A DNA stretch of 64,000 nucleotides from positions 1 through 64,000 of the forward strand of contig NZ_QAOF01000011.1 of NCBI RefSeq assembly GCF_003050745.1, written 5' to 3'. Origin of the DNA: Sphingomonas sp. PP-CE-3G-477. Its GTDB lineage: Bacteria > Pseudomonadota > Alphaproteobacteria > Sphingomonadales > Sphingomonadaceae. A model generated the notes under the pieces. It saw nothing but the letters and a program-made list of their open reading frames with translations. It had not been told where the DNA came from and ran no database searches. Within the stretch, counting starts at the first letter, position 1, and every line of letters starts with the position of its first letter. Shown in pieces: positions 46,360-56,165 of this stretch. The translations under genes and the position numbers were made by a program.

Positions 46360-47381
46360 TACGATCTCAGAAAGGAGCTTTCACGGTTCTGCCTCGGCAG
46401 GAAGAGGTCCTCACGGGGACGAAGGTGGTGTGAGATCGTAGCGTCCGCAGCCTGTCGCAGCGACAAGGGCGTCCAAGATCCACACCGCTTTCTCTTACCC
46501 CATCATGGGGCGGCTACGTGCCGACCCCGGAGAGAAGCACGAACCCCGTGCGGCAATCTCAAGCCTGGCAGAAAAAACAGTATTTGTATTTCGTAGCCTA
46601 CCAATTCCTCAGACCGGCGCACTCGCGGCGGCGGAGAGTGGCCTGCGCCTGTTGACTCAGGCCGCGATAGAGAAACGGACGTTCCGATGCCCTTCCCCGC
46701 CTCCCAACTTCAGCCATTCGTTCATCAGGATGGACGGTAGCGACAAGCAGCCGATCCGTTGCCTGGACGACTTGAAAGGGAGAGGAGAGCGGAACGTCGG
46801 CTTTCATTGCTGGGCATAACATCGACGACACGCGCGTCGACAATCACGGATTGCTGGCAACGAACACGTAATTAGGTTGAACGGCGGAATCTGAAAACAG
46901 GAACTCCCTTGGCTTATTCCGTACTGGTGGCTTCTCGCCATCGTCGCGGACAAGATACCCAGTTACGCACCGATCGCGCCCTGCCACCTCGTACCCACCG
47001 AGCCTGAAACCTACTCGCCCGAGAATACGCTGTATCGTATCGAAACAAACTACCGAATTATTACTGTCAATTTCGCCGCACAGAGCCAATCTTTGTCCGA
47101 TAAATTGTTATAAATCGCTTGTCATTTGATCGATCTGCATATGATCACTTCAGGTAACTAGCCAGATATTAGCAGTAACGGAATAAGAATCAATCAAGCC
47201 TTGTGCAAAGCTCAACGGGCTTTATCTTATATAGCTAGTTGATGTTACATCTGAACGTTCGTCCGAGATCATGAACGGCTTGATCGATGAAACGGATAAA
47301 TCAGGCAGTCGCGCTCCTGCCCTACGGCTACCGGCCAGCCCAACAAACAAACACTCGCTATGATTTCAAACCTTGCAGCTT
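46360..47381. other. Accessory gap with AT-rich half
   Basis: 46360-46560 probably is the 3' non-coding end of the IS110 remnant. From about 46840 the DNA becomes clearly AT-richer than the genome average, up to the IS element at about 47382. Apart from one weak reverse-strand frame (46844-47089) I find no gene. Confidence 0.4.
46844..47089 (-). CDS. Possible small hypothetical protein
   Basis: An 81-aa frame starting with TTG, in AT-richer DNA. The predicted protein (FDTIQRILGRVGFRLGGYEV and so on) has ordinary composition but no recognised family. The start is poor, so it may be a fragment or chance frame. Confidence 0.25.
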   Translation of the reverse strand: MALCGEIDSNNSVVCFDTIQRILGRVGFRLGGYEVAGRDRCVTGYLVRDDGEKPPVRNKPREFLFSDSAVQPNYVFVASNP

Positions 47382-47456
47382 CGTTGGGGTGGACGCCGCC
47401 TGACGGCATTGATGTGCCATAGTGGAGGTGTTGAAAACACCACTGAGGAGGCGTCC

Positions 47457-48481
47457 ATGGGTGAGGTTAGCACAGTCGGCATCGATCTGGCCAAGTCGGT
47501 TTTCCAGGTTCACGGCTCGGATCCGAGCGGTGCTGTCATCTTCCGCAAAAAGCTTCGGCGTGATCAGGTTCTGTCATTCTTCTGGACCTTGCCACGATGC
47601 GTGGTGGCAATGGAGGCCTGTGCGAGCGCCCATTACTGGGCTCGCGAGATCGCCGCAGTAGGTCACGACACGCGGCTCATTCCACCGGCCTACGTAAAGC
47701 CGTTCGTGAAGCGGCAGAAGAACGATATGGCCGATACCGAAGCGATTTGCGAGGCTGCGCAGCGCCCGACGATGCGGTTCGTGCAGGGTAAGAGCGCCGA
47801 AGCACAGGCCTCCGGAGTAATCTTCCGTACCCGCGATCTGCTCGTGCGCCAGCGCACGCAGCTGATCAACGCCCTACGAGGACACCTTACCGAATTTGGC
47901 TACATCGTTCGGCAGGGTGTCGGGCATGTCGGAAAGCTGGTCGAGCTTGTTGCCGATCCTGCATCCGATATACCACCTGTGGCGCGGCCAGTGCTGACAG
48001 TTATCACTCAAAGCCTTCAAGCGCTTCAGTCGCAGATCGCTCTTCTGGATCGCGAAATCGCGCACCGGGCCAAGACTGACCCCGTGGCGAACCGGCTGAT
48101 GACCATTCCAGGGGTGGGGCCGGTGATCGCGACTGCGCTTGTGGCGCTAGCGCCTGCTGCCAGCACGTTCCGACGCGGGCGTGATTTTGCAGCCTGGCTT
48201 GGCCTCGTACCCCGACAGCACTCTAGCGGCGGCAAGGAGCGGCTGGGGCGCACAACAAGATGGGCGAGCGTAGCTTGCGGAGGCTTCTTATTATCGGCGC
48301 AAGTTCGGTTACGAAGGTTGCGGCGCGTTACCACGATAAAGCCGACGCATGGCTGGCCGGCATGCTGGCTCGCAAGCCGCGCATGCTGATCACGGTGGCG
48401 TTGGCCAACAAGATGGCGAGGACCGTCTGGGCGCTGATGGCGCATGGCGGGTCCTACAGAGCTCCGGCCGCGGCGGTGTAA
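47457..48481 (+). pseudogene. IS110-family (DEDD) transposase with a -1 frameshift
   Basis: Recombinase of the IS110 family, about 341 aa if corrected. The ATG at 47457 follows GAGGAGG. The RuvC-like acidic residues D10 (TVGIDLAKSVFQVHG), E53 (VAMEACASAHYWAR), D90 and D93 (KNDMADTEA) are present, as is the C-terminal serine region (IPGVGPVIATALVALAP, then QHSSGGKERLGRTT). At 48252-48262 one A appears to be missing: the first frame turns into WASVACGG and ends at 48389, while the true C-terminus MGERSLRRLLIIGASSV runs in the next frame to TAA at 48481. The element is probably inactive unless this is a sequence error. Confidence 0.85.
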
Positions 48482-48731
48482 CCGTCAAGGCTTGAGGCGT
48501 CAGGGACGCAAGGAAGGTCAATAGAGAGGTATGGCGCAACGGTCAGAAGACGGGATTGGGAAAACCAGGGATGTGTCCGAGCGCCTCGAGCGCGCAACTT
48601 CGGTCTGGACCCGATCCGCGATCTCCATACAGGCCAGCAGCCGTGATGATGGCTGCATCAACAGGCCGGACACACGGAAGCACCTGGGCCTGCGCGAACA
48701 AATCTCTCAAAAACCCCCTTGTATCCAGCGG
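48482..48731 (+). ncRNA. Candidate guide (bridge/seek) RNA region of the IS element
   Basis: The about 250-base non-coding segment between transposase stop and right repeat is where IS1111-group elements encode the RNA that directs target choice. A 6-bp hairpin GCAGCC/GGCTGC with an eight-base loop is seen at 48637-48656, and other GC-rich pairings are possible. The RNA ends and the target-binding loops are not defined here. Confidence 0.4.
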
Positions 48732-48818
48732 GGCGTCCACACACGGACACTCATTCACCACGACACCTGGGCCTGTAATTGGCCCCTCGCACTGCTTACA
48801 AATTTCGGCGAGCCGCGA

Positions 48819-48977
48819 ATGCCTCGGAATGAAACGCGACCATACGTGCGTCGCGCCGCACCCGGACGGGTGAATTGCCGGGGCCTATATTCGGACCAGC
48901 ACGGCGTTTGGCTGGACGTGATTTTTGCGTCAGACCGCGAAGCTCGGGAAGTCCTTTCGATACTGTTGGGTGTTTGA
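48819..48977 (+). CDS. Possible small hypothetical protein
   Basis: A 52-aa frame immediately downstream of the IS element, ending GVWLDVIFASDREAREVLSI. The composition is protein-like and codon use fits, but the start is uncertain and no family is recognised. It could be the end of a gene interrupted by the IS. Confidence 0.3.
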   Translation: MPRNETRPYVRRAAPGRVNCRGLYSDQHGVWLDVIFASDREAREVLSILLGV

Positions 48978-49048
48978 AGGCACGGCGCTGTCATTCTGGT
49001 GCCATCAAACGCAACTAAGGACAGCGCTTGCAGTAGAGGTAATTCCAG

Positions 49049-49273
49049 ATGTCTCGCGCTAGCTCGCTCGTTGCTCAGCAAATAATCGATTGCGTGTCGA
49101 CGGGTCGGTCCCCGACCGCAGTGGACCTGGACAATGTCGCTGCGCGGATGTGGCGCGAAGGAGTGCGTGACCGTTCCGCATTTTCCTGGGGCGAGCTTTC
49201 GCCCACGGCTACCGATCGCATCGTAGCAATGCGGGCTGCGGTCCTCGCATTGGAGGGCAGCAGTCTACGCTAG
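49049..49273 (+). CDS. Small hypothetical protein
   Basis: A 74-aa frame beginning MSRASSLVAQQIIDCVSTG with AGAGG upstream of the ATG. It is soluble and helical in prediction by eye. I do not recognise it. It is convergent with the chemotaxis receptor gene. Confidence 0.45.
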   Translation: MSRASSLVAQQIIDCVSTGRSPTAVDLDNVAARMWREGVRDRSAFSWGELSPTATDRIVAMRAAVLALEGSSLR

Positions 49274-49313
49274 GCCGCACCTATCCAGTGTTCCGGATCG
49301 ACGGCGCGTAGGC

Positions 49314-51062
49314 TCAAGTTACGTGCAGCTTTTCAAAAAAGCGCAACAGGGCGGCGTCGATTGACGAGGCGCCGTCTTCGACCAACCGTGAGTCCATGCG
49401 GACCTTGGCTGCCATCCCCGTAGTACTCTGTGTCGCGACGGATACACCTGTCACCAGACGTCCGATCAGGTCCAGGTCTGTAGCGGTTCCATCGACGTTC
49501 CGGCTGATGACCTGGCCGCTCTGCGCCTGTTCGCCAATGCTCGAAGCGAGATCATCGGTGCCGCTAGCCATCTCCTCGACCATCGCGCGGATATGCAACA
49601 GTCCGGCATAAGCTGCCCCGGTGCCGCGTTGCATGCCGGCTATCTGTTCGGCAATCTCACCCGTAGCTTCCGCGGTCTGCGCGGCCAACGATTTTACCGC
49701 GTCGGCAACGACTGCAAACCCCTTTCCGGCTTCGCCGACGCGGGCCGCCTCCATGGCGGCGTTCAACGCGAGGAGCTTGGTTCGTGCAGCAATACTTGTG
49801 ATGACTCCGACGATCGCACCAATCGCACGGGCGTCATCCTGGACGTCCGTCATATCCTGTGCGAGCCTGGCCGCACAGTCCGCAGCCTTTGCGCTGAGAT
49901 CGGCAGACAGGCGTGTGCTCTGGCTAGACTGATGGATCGCGCCCATAAACTGGTTCGTTGCCGCGGCAATATCCGTCGCTCCGTCGATCGCTCGCCTAAC
50001 GGCTACGCCAACGCTATTCAGTTCGCGGGTCGCATCGGTCGAATGATCCTCGAGTTCCCCGGATGTCGTGGACAATTGTCCGGCTGCTCCGCGAAGTTCA
50101 GCAAGGACGTTCGCTATCTCTCCTTCCAACGTGGTTGCGGCCTGCCGGACGATACGATCACGTTCAGCCTCGGCAGTTTGTGCTGTACGTCGCGCATCTT
50201 CGACCTGACGTTCGCGGTGAACCTCTGCGAAGCGCTGCCGGCCAATATCGGCTTCCAACCGCCCGCGCTCCACCACCGACGCACGAAAGACCTCGATCGC
50301 GCGTGACATCCGGCCGATCTCATCCTGTCGTTCCCCGTGCGGCGTGCGGCCTTCTGCATCGCCTCCGGCGATCACCGCCAACGTATGCTCGATATCCAGC
50401 AGCGGGTGTACGATGGTCTTCTGAATGATCAGCACCGTGCCGTATGCGGCCAGAGAAAACAGGATGATGCCCGCCGCGATACTGATCGCTACTTCCTGCT
50501 TCTCCAGATCATGGGCGGTGCGGAACAGACGCTCGACCTCGGCTTCCTGTCCAGCGATGAGGGTATCGGCGATTTTGGATGCCATCCGCTCGTTGGGACG
50601 GACGTCATCGCGAAAGACGGTCCACGCCCGATCCCGGCGATGCTTCGTGGCGTCGTCGGCCATGATGGCCAACTGCCGTAATACGATTATCTGACTGCCT
50701 ATATATGGGCTCCGTGCACTCAGTCCCGCGCTGGGGCTCCGAACCAGTTGGTTAAGCTGCGTCCGCATCTGGATCGACCGTTTCGTGAATTTCCCGTGGA
50801 TGATCGCGAGTTCGCTTGGATTGCGTTCAAGCAACAGATTTAACGCGTCACGTTGCAACGAGCGGCTGATTGACCGTACCTCGATCAGGCTGATCCGAAC
50901 GATCTGGCCGGCATTCGCTGCGTCGCGCGCAGTCTGAACACGTTCTCTTGTACCGTATCCGATCAGGCCCAGAAGGCACACCAATCCCAACATGATGGCG
51001 ATGGGTACCATCAGTCGCGCCACCATGCTCTGGGAACACAGCCTTAACGTTCGGTTTTTCAT
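49314..51062 (-). CDS. Methyl-accepting chemotaxis protein
   Basis: Chemoreceptor of 582 aa. A first membrane helix (about 16-35, [20 protein letters not shown]), a helical periplasmic sensing region of about 150 residues, and a second helix (about 190-212, [20 protein letters not shown]) are followed by HAMP ([20 protein letters not shown]) and the signalling domain. The hairpin tip is [20 protein letters not shown] with [20 protein letters not shown]. It should modulate CheA; no che genes lie nearby. The ligand is unknown. Confidence 0.93.
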   Translation of the reverse strand: MKNRTLRLCSQSMVARLMVPIAIMLGLVCLLGLIGYGTRERVQTARDAANAGQIVRISLIEVRSISRSLQRDALNLLLERNPSELAIIHGKFTKRSIQMRTQLNQLVRSPSAGLSARSPYIGSQIIVLRQLAIMADDATKHRRDRAWTVFRDDVRPNERMASKIADTLIAGQEAEVERLFRTAHDLEKQEVAISIAAGIILFSLAAYGTVLIIQKTIVHPLLDIEHTLAVIAGGDAEGRTPHGERQDEIGRMSRAIEVFRASVVERGRLEADIGRQRFAEVHRERQVEDARRTAQTAEAERDRIVRQAATTLEGEIANVLAELRGAAGQLSTTSGELEDHSTDATRELNSVGVAVRRAIDGATDIAAATNQFMGAIHQSSQSTRLSADLSAKAADCAARLAQDMTDVQDDARAIGAIVGVITSIAARTKLLALNAAMEAARVGEAGKGFAVVADAVKSLAAQTAEATGEIAEQIAGMQRGTGAAYAGLLHIRAMVEEMASGTDDLASSIGEQAQSGQVISRNVDGTATDLDLIGRLVTGVSVATQSTTGMAAKVRMDSRLVEDGASSIDAALLRFFEKLHVT

Positions 51063-51215
51063 AGGCGGGCGCTACGGCGCGCATCTTAACCCTGTGTGAC
51101 AAACGCGGCTGCCAGATTACGCGCTCTCCGCGCCGTTGGGACAGCGATCTGTCTTCGAGGCGGCCGTCTTACGGATGCGATCATTTGCCTAAGACTTCCG
51201 GAATTGGACCGATTT

Positions 51216-52739
51216 CTAAGCCTTGCGCATTCGTCGTGCGCCGGACGGCATGACGAATACGCCACCCGATCGTACGATGCTGCTCGCATCCTCACGATCG
51301 GCGATCATGCGGATGTCGGCCCGCAGGGCACGGCGATCGATATCCAGTCTCACCCAACCGGCATGCTCGACATCGTGGAAGCGCACATGCGGATTGTTCC
51401 GGCTGACATCGCCGAACCGACCGACTGGCGGCGAAGCAGCGCCCAACGCCGACGTCACGATCTCGCTGCCGATCGGTGCCTCGCCCTGCCCGTTCAGGTC
51501 GTTTACCCAGAACGAGTGCACGTCGCCACTCAGCACCACCGAATTGCGGACCGTCGTACGACTTAACTCGGTCAGCAACCGGTCGCGATTGGCGGTGTAG
51601 CCGTCCCACTGATCGCTGAAGGTCGATTGTCGCGTCCCGTCGAGCCAAAGCGGCGCAAAGAACACTTGCTGCGCAACGAGCGACCAGTGGCACCGCTCTC
51701 CGGCAAGCCGCCCGGACAGCCACCGTTCCTGTGCCGCGCCCATAATCGTCCGCGATGGTGCGGCGGCCTGCGCGCACGCGTCGAGCCGCACGTTGCGCGC
51801 AACGTTCGGCGCGGCACACGGCGGCATGCTACGATATTGGCGCGTGTCGAGCACCGACAGTGACGCAAGGTTGGCCCAATCCACAGCGCGATACAGCCGC
51901 GGTTCGAGCCGTCCTCGCCAAAGACTTGGGCGGATCGGCATATGCTCGAAATACGCCTGGTACGCCGCCGCGCGGCGAAGTGCGAATTGCGCAGGCGGCA
52001 ACCCTTCGCGATTGGCGAGCCCGGCATAGTCGTTGAGCACCTCGTGATCGTCCCACGTAACCAGCCAGGGGCAGGCACGATGCGCAGCCTGAAGATCCGG
52101 GTCGGTCTTGTAGAGCGCATGGCGTTGCCGGTAACCGGCGAGGTCGCGTGGCTCCGGCGCCCCGAAATCGCGCACATGCGGCACGCCCGGATAGCTCTGC
52201 TCGTAGATGTAGTCACCGAGCTGCAGGATCAGGTCGGGCTCGGCAGCGACGATGTCGCGGTAGACGCCGAACCGCGCCTGCTCCCAATGCTGACACGACG
52301 TCACCGCAAGCCGCAGTCGGTCCGCAACGTGCGGCACCGTCGTCGCGCGACCGACCGGGCTCGTCGCGCCGAGAGCGTGGAAACGATACCAATAGGGTCG
52401 CCCGGCGAGCAGTCCGGCGACCTCGACGTGCACCGCATGCGCGCGCTCTGGATGCGCCAGCCCGCGCCCCGTTTTCACGATCACGCGGAACGCGGCGTCG
52501 GTTGCGATTTCGTACCGCACGACGACGGCCGCGGCCTGCAGCGGTTCGGCACGTACGCCGACAAGTCGCGTCCAGAGCACGAAGCCATCGGTACCGGGAT
52601 CGCCGCTGGCCACGCCCAGCGCGAACGGATCGACGACCGCCTGTGCCCCCGCATCGACCGTGATCGACGGTAGCATGGCGAGCGAGGCCATCGCGCCGAG
52701 CAACGCGCGACGATGCCAGAGGGTGTCTGGGTTGGCCAT
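51216..52739 (-). CDS. phoD: Alkaline phosphatase D (PhoD family)
   Basis: Exported phosphodiesterase/phosphatase of the PhoD family, 507 aa. The ATG at 52739 (MANPDTLWHRRALLGAMAS) has TTAGGA upstream and gives a Tat-type signal with HRRALLG. The N-terminal Fn3-like PhoD_N domain (FALGVASGDPGTDGFVLWTR) is followed by the metal-binding domain: QLGDYIYEQSYPG, WDDHEVLNDYAG, VLDTRQYR and SGDVHSFWVNDL. By family it uses Ca2+/Fe3+ to hydrolyse phosphomono- and diesters, including teichoic acids or phospholipids. It is divergent from the receptor at 52907, and Pho-box-like repeats lie between them. Confidence 0.93.
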   Translation of the reverse strand: MANPDTLWHRRALLGAMASLAMLPSITVDAGAQAVVDPFALGVASGDPGTDGFVLWTRLVGVRAEPLQAAAVVVRYEIATDAAFRVIVKTGRGLAHPERAHAVHVEVAGLLAGRPYWYRFHALGATSPVGRATTVPHVADRLRLAVTSCQHWEQARFGVYRDIVAAEPDLILQLGDYIYEQSYPGVPHVRDFGAPEPRDLAGYRQRHALYKTDPDLQAAHRACPWLVTWDDHEVLNDYAGLANREGLPPAQFALRRAAAYQAYFEHMPIRPSLWRGRLEPRLYRAVDWANLASLSVLDTRQYRSMPPCAAPNVARNVRLDACAQAAAPSRTIMGAAQERWLSGRLAGERCHWSLVAQQVFFAPLWLDGTRQSTFSDQWDGYTANRDRLLTELSRTTVRNSVVLSGDVHSFWVNDLNGQGEAPIGSEIVTSALGAASPPVGRFGDVSRNNPHVRFHDVEHAGWVRLDIDRRALRADIRMIADREDASSIVRSGGVFVMPSGARRMRKA

Positions 52740-52762
52740 CGATCCGGTCCTAATCAGGACGC

Positions 52763-52780
52763 GTGACGGGATCGTGACAA
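52763..52780 (-). promoter_or_regulatory. Pho-box-like repeat upstream of phoD
   Basis: On the reverse strand TTGTCAC and CCGTCAC are separated by four bases (11-bp period), matching the PhoB site layout. It lies 24 bases before the phoD ATG, which would leave a very short leader. Confidence 0.5.
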
Positions 52781-52789
52781 GCGAGCCAA

Positions 52790-52807
52790 CCGTCATATTT
52801 CCGTAGC
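52790..52807 (+). promoter_or_regulatory. Weaker Pho-box-like repeat facing the receptor
   Basis: CCGTCAT-N4-CCGTAGC on the plus strand, again an 11-bp period; the first unit is close to consensus and the second is poor. It faces the receptor start at 52907. Confidence 0.3.
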
Positions 52808-52906
52808 GCCGTCGTAATGAAAGCGTCCCTAACCAAGCTTAGTTGGTCTCCAACGATCGCCGCCCTAGCGGCGACGCTGCACAGTCTAGACAGGCGGGAA
52901 CCTCCA

Positions 52907-55195
52907 GTGATTTCGAAGACGCTTCTGCTTGCCTCGGCGAGCGCGATGCTAGCCGTCGCCAGCCCTGCCCTCGCCCAGACCTCGTCTAACGCTGTCCCCT
53001 CGCCGGATATACCGGACTCGAACGGCGAAATCGTTGTCTACGGCACGGGCAAAGTCCGCCAGGAACAGACGGTGTCGCGCAAGGCGATCGAAATCCTCCC
53101 GCCCGGCAGTTCGCCGCTGAAGGCGGTTGCCCGCCTGCCCGGCGTCGCGCTGCAGAGCTCGGACCCGTTCGGCAGCTACGAGCTCGGTACGCGGCTGTCG
53201 GTGCGCGGCTTCAACCAGAGCCAGATGGGCTATACGCTCGACGGCGTGCCGCTCGGCGACATGTTCTACAACGGCCACAACGGTCTGCACGTCAGCCGCG
53301 GGATCGCCGCAGAGAACATCGCGCGCGTCGACGTGTCGCAGGGTGCCGGCTCGCTCGGTATCGCCTCGACCAGCAATCTCGGCGGCAACCTTGAATTCGT
53401 CTCGCGCGGGCCGTCGCAGGTGATGGGCGGCGAGGTGGCGCTGACCTATGGTATGTACGATACCGTGCATCTCTACGGCCGGCTCGACAGCGGTGAATTG
53501 TCGACAGGTACGCTGTTATCGGTCTCGGGCGTGGTCCACGATGCCAGCAAATGGAAGGGTTACGGCAACCAGTCCGATACGAAGGTGAACGGCAAGATCG
53601 TCCAGAAGCTCGGCGACGCGACGCTGACTGGGTGGCTGAACTATTCGCTCCACAAGGAGCGCAACTACGCCGATCTGTCGCCGGCGACGCTGGCCCGGAT
53701 CGGGTATGGCCTCGACTTCCTGCGGCCGGACTATGCGACCGCCATCCTGCTGTCCCAAGTGAGTGCGAACCAGACCGCGCGCGCCGCCAATCGGGCACTG
53801 CCCTTCCCCGCGGCGGGGGTCGTGTTCCCGACGCCGTACACCAACGTCAACGATACCTATTACGACAGCGGCGGCGTGCGGCGCGACTGGCTCGGTGCGA
53901 TGACGCTGAACGTGCCGATCGCCGACTGGCTCGACGCTAGCGCAACCTATTATCATCATTACGACAAGGGCAGCGGCGGCATCTACACGCCTGCGGTCTT
54001 CTCGCCCGACGGCTTCCCCTTGTCGGTCCGCACTACCGAATACGGCATCAACCGTGACGGCGGCATAGCCAACGCGACCGCACGCCTCGGCGATCACACG
54101 TTCCAGATCGGCTATTGGCATGAGGACAACCAAGCCCGTACCGATCGCAACTACTACGCGGCGAGCCTCACCAACCGTCCAGACGTCACCGATTTCCTGA
54201 CCAACCCGTTCCGCAGCGACTTCCTGACCGATCTCACGACGATCACGAACCAGTATTTCGTCAGCGACAGCTGGAAGATCCTGGACGCGCTGACGATCGC
54301 CGGCGGTTTCAAAGGCGCGCGCGTGGCCAACGGCATCACGACGACGTTCGGCACGCCGTTCATCAACGGCAAGATCGCCGCGAAGGACTGGTTCCAGCCT
54401 CAGGTCGGCGCGACGTACAAGCTCGGGCGGCAGGAATTCTTCGCCAATTATGCCGAGAACATGCGCGCCTATATCAGTTCATTCCGTGGGCCCTTCGGCA
54501 CAACGCAGGTCGGTTTCGAGGCGATCCGCGACACGCTGAAGCCCGAGACCTCGCGCACGATCGAAGCTGGCTGGCGGTTCGATCTGGGCAAGCTTCGCGG
54601 CGTGATCGCGGGCTATGACGTCAAGTTCAAGAACCGCCTGCTCGCAGCGTTCAGCGGCGCGAACATCCTCGGTAACCCGAGCATCCTTCAGAATGTCGGC
54701 AGCGTGACGAGCCGCGGCGTGGAGATCGGCGCGACCTATCAGGTCGCCCGCCCGCTCTCGCTGATCGCTTCGTATTCGTACAACGACAGCACCTATGACG
54801 ACGACACCGTCAACGGCACCGCTTTCGTGCCGACCAGGGGCGTCCGCACTGTCGACACGCCCGCGCATCTCGCCAAAGGCGAAATCAATTACGACGACGG
54901 GATGTTCTTCGGCAACGTCGCCGGCGCTTTCACCTCGCGGCGTAACGTCACCTATACCGGCGATGTATCGGTGAAAGGCTACACGCTGTTCGACGCCGCG
55001 GTCGGCTATCGCTTTCCGTCGAGCAGCGCGCTGGCCGGCGTCGAGATCCAGGTCAACGGCGTGAACCTGACGGACGAGAAATACATCGCCGCGCTCGGTT
55101 CGGGACAGTTCTTCAACACCGCAACATCGCTCAACAACACGATGCAGGCGGGTTCACCACGTCAGGTATTCGGAACGATACGTCGGCGGTTCTGA
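52907..55195 (+). CDS. TonB-dependent receptor paired with PhoD
   Basis: Outer-membrane TonB-dependent receptor of 762 aa from GTG at 52907, chosen for the GCGGGAA upstream and the signal peptide MISKTLLLASASAMLAVASP ALAQ; an ATG at 52817 would add 30 residues before it. A TonB-box-like EIVVYGTG lies at 41-48. Plug and barrel follow (GYTLDGVPLGDMFYNGHNGL, ASTSNLGGNLEFVSRG), ending VFGTIRRRF. The barrel is clearly paralogous to the receptor at 1333-3828 but it has no STN domain. The divergent phoD gene and the shared Pho-like sites suggest import of a product of PhoD or of a phosphorylated nutrient; this is inference. Confidence 0.92.
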   Translation: MISKTLLLASASAMLAVASPALAQTSSNAVPSPDIPDSNGEIVVYGTGKVRQEQTVSRKAIEILPPGSSPLKAVARLPGVALQSSDPFGSYELGTRLSVRGFNQSQMGYTLDGVPLGDMFYNGHNGLHVSRGIAAENIARVDVSQGAGSLGIASTSNLGGNLEFVSRGPSQVMGGEVALTYGMYDTVHLYGRLDSGELSTGTLLSVSGVVHDASKWKGYGNQSDTKVNGKIVQKLGDATLTGWLNYSLHKERNYADLSPATLARIGYGLDFLRPDYATAILLSQVSANQTARAANRALPFPAAGVVFPTPYTNVNDTYYDSGGVRRDWLGAMTLNVPIADWLDASATYYHHYDKGSGGIYTPAVFSPDGFPLSVRTTEYGINRDGGIANATARLGDHTFQIGYWHEDNQARTDRNYYAASLTNRPDVTDFLTNPFRSDFLTDLTTITNQYFVSDSWKILDALTIAGGFKGARVANGITTTFGTPFINGKIAAKDWFQPQVGATYKLGRQEFFANYAENMRAYISSFRGPFGTTQVGFEAIRDTLKPETSRTIEAGWRFDLGKLRGVIAGYDVKFKNRLLAAFSGANILGNPSILQNVGSVTSRGVEIGATYQVARPLSLIASYSYNDSTYDDDTVNGTAFVPTRGVRTVDTPAHLAKGEINYDDGMFFGNVAGAFTSRRNVTYTGDVSVKGYTLFDAAVGYRFPSSSALAGVEIQVNGVNLTDEKYIAALGSGQFFNTATSLNNTMQAGSPRQVFGTIRRRF

Positions 55196-55608
55196 GTAGG
55201 GGATCAACTACCGCGATACGGTGGGCAACCCGACCGACTACAAAGGTATCGGCGTTCAGGAACAATGCCAGTACGCGGTATGCCAAGGGCGCTGCCCGAC
55301 TAGGGACGTAATGGGGGGCCGGATATCGTAATCGTATCGCAAGCCCGCGGTCGCGGTGACGCAAACCTGGACGTTCACGCCCATTTTCCCCATTCTCAGC
55401 TTTGCGCGGATAAGCGACCAATAGCATGGTAGAGACGGATTATATGGCAAGATGGTGCTGGTCCCGGTGCTGCATACCTCAGCCGATTCCCGACGCGACA
55501 GGGACACGGCACGCTCGAAACTTGTGCTGGCAGCGAACGTGATGCGCGGCGCAACGCAAATCGAAGCGGGAGCAGCATAGTAGACGCAGAGAGCTCAGCA
55601 GGCGTTCG
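55196..55608. other. Convergent gap
   Basis: No gene or clear terminator seen between the receptor and the membrane-anchored hypothetical protein. Confidence 0.45.
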
Positions 55609-56106
55609 CTACGGGCGAGCGTCAGGGGCCACATTTGCGCGGATTTGGAAAGTGTTGTCCGCCACTTCGTCAAACTGGAACGGAATCGCCATCCGGTATC
55701 CGTTCGTGGCGAGAGCGGCTGCGAGGCCTCCGAGCAACATCTCCTGTCGCTGATCGAGATCGGCTTGCGTCGCTAAAGGGCGGATCGTTCCGGTCAGCGA
55801 ACACCGCCCAGCCTCGCACACCATCGCGACGTCGGACGGTACCGGGTATGCGCCTCGAATGTCTGCAACGACCGTCTCGACGGGCGAGGCGGTGGAGGCC
55901 ACGCGTGCAGGGGCGACGGGGGTAAGCGGTACGGCCCTGGCTGGGCTAGCGGCTGACCCACGAACCACGGTGATACCTGCCGCCGAGGCTTGTCGAGGGC
56001 GTCGAGTCCATCCGGCAAACATCGCTATGACGATGGCAATTGCCATGACGACCAAGGTCAAGCTGCCAGGCGAGATGAGGATCGATCGGGAACGAACGCT
56101 TGGCAT
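55609..56106 (-). CDS. Membrane-anchored hypothetical protein
   Basis: A 165-aa protein with one N-terminal membrane helix (about 15-34, SLTLVVMAIAIVIAMFAGW), a Pro/Ala-rich linker and a C-terminal domain (about 80-165) with C93 and C98 (MVCEAGRCSLTGTI) and IPFQFDEVADNTFQIRANV. GGAGG precedes the ATG. No family recognised. It is the last gene after the NPP1 gene on the same strand (59-base gap), so it may belong to that operon. Confidence 0.7.
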   Translation of the reverse strand: MPSVRSRSILISPGSLTLVVMAIAIVIAMFAGWTRRPRQASAAGITVVRGSAASPARAVPLTPVAPARVASTASPVETVVADIRGAYPVPSDVAMVCEAGRCSLTGTIRPLATQADLDQRQEMLLGGLAAALATNGYRMAIPFQFDEVADNTFQIRANVAPDARP

Positions 56107-56165
56107 GCGACCTCCGTAACGCGGGCACCCTGCGCCGCCGACATAGCGGCGACGCAGGGTAACGA

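Larger units (their letters stand above)
47382..48747 (+). mobile_element. IS110-family insertion sequence, IS1111-type layout
   Basis: The element is bounded by subterminal inverted repeats: GTGGACGCC at 47389-47397 and its reverse complement GGCGTCCAC at 48732-48740. The outer ends are approximate. Only about 60 bases precede the transposase, whereas about 250 non-coding bases follow it, the arrangement of the IS1111 group. No target duplication is visible, as usual for the family. Confidence 0.7.

Noticed and set aside
48531..48977. A 148-codon open frame crossing the right end of the IS element
   Set aside because: Its first two thirds run through the non-coding 3' part of the element; only the last 52 codons might be real.
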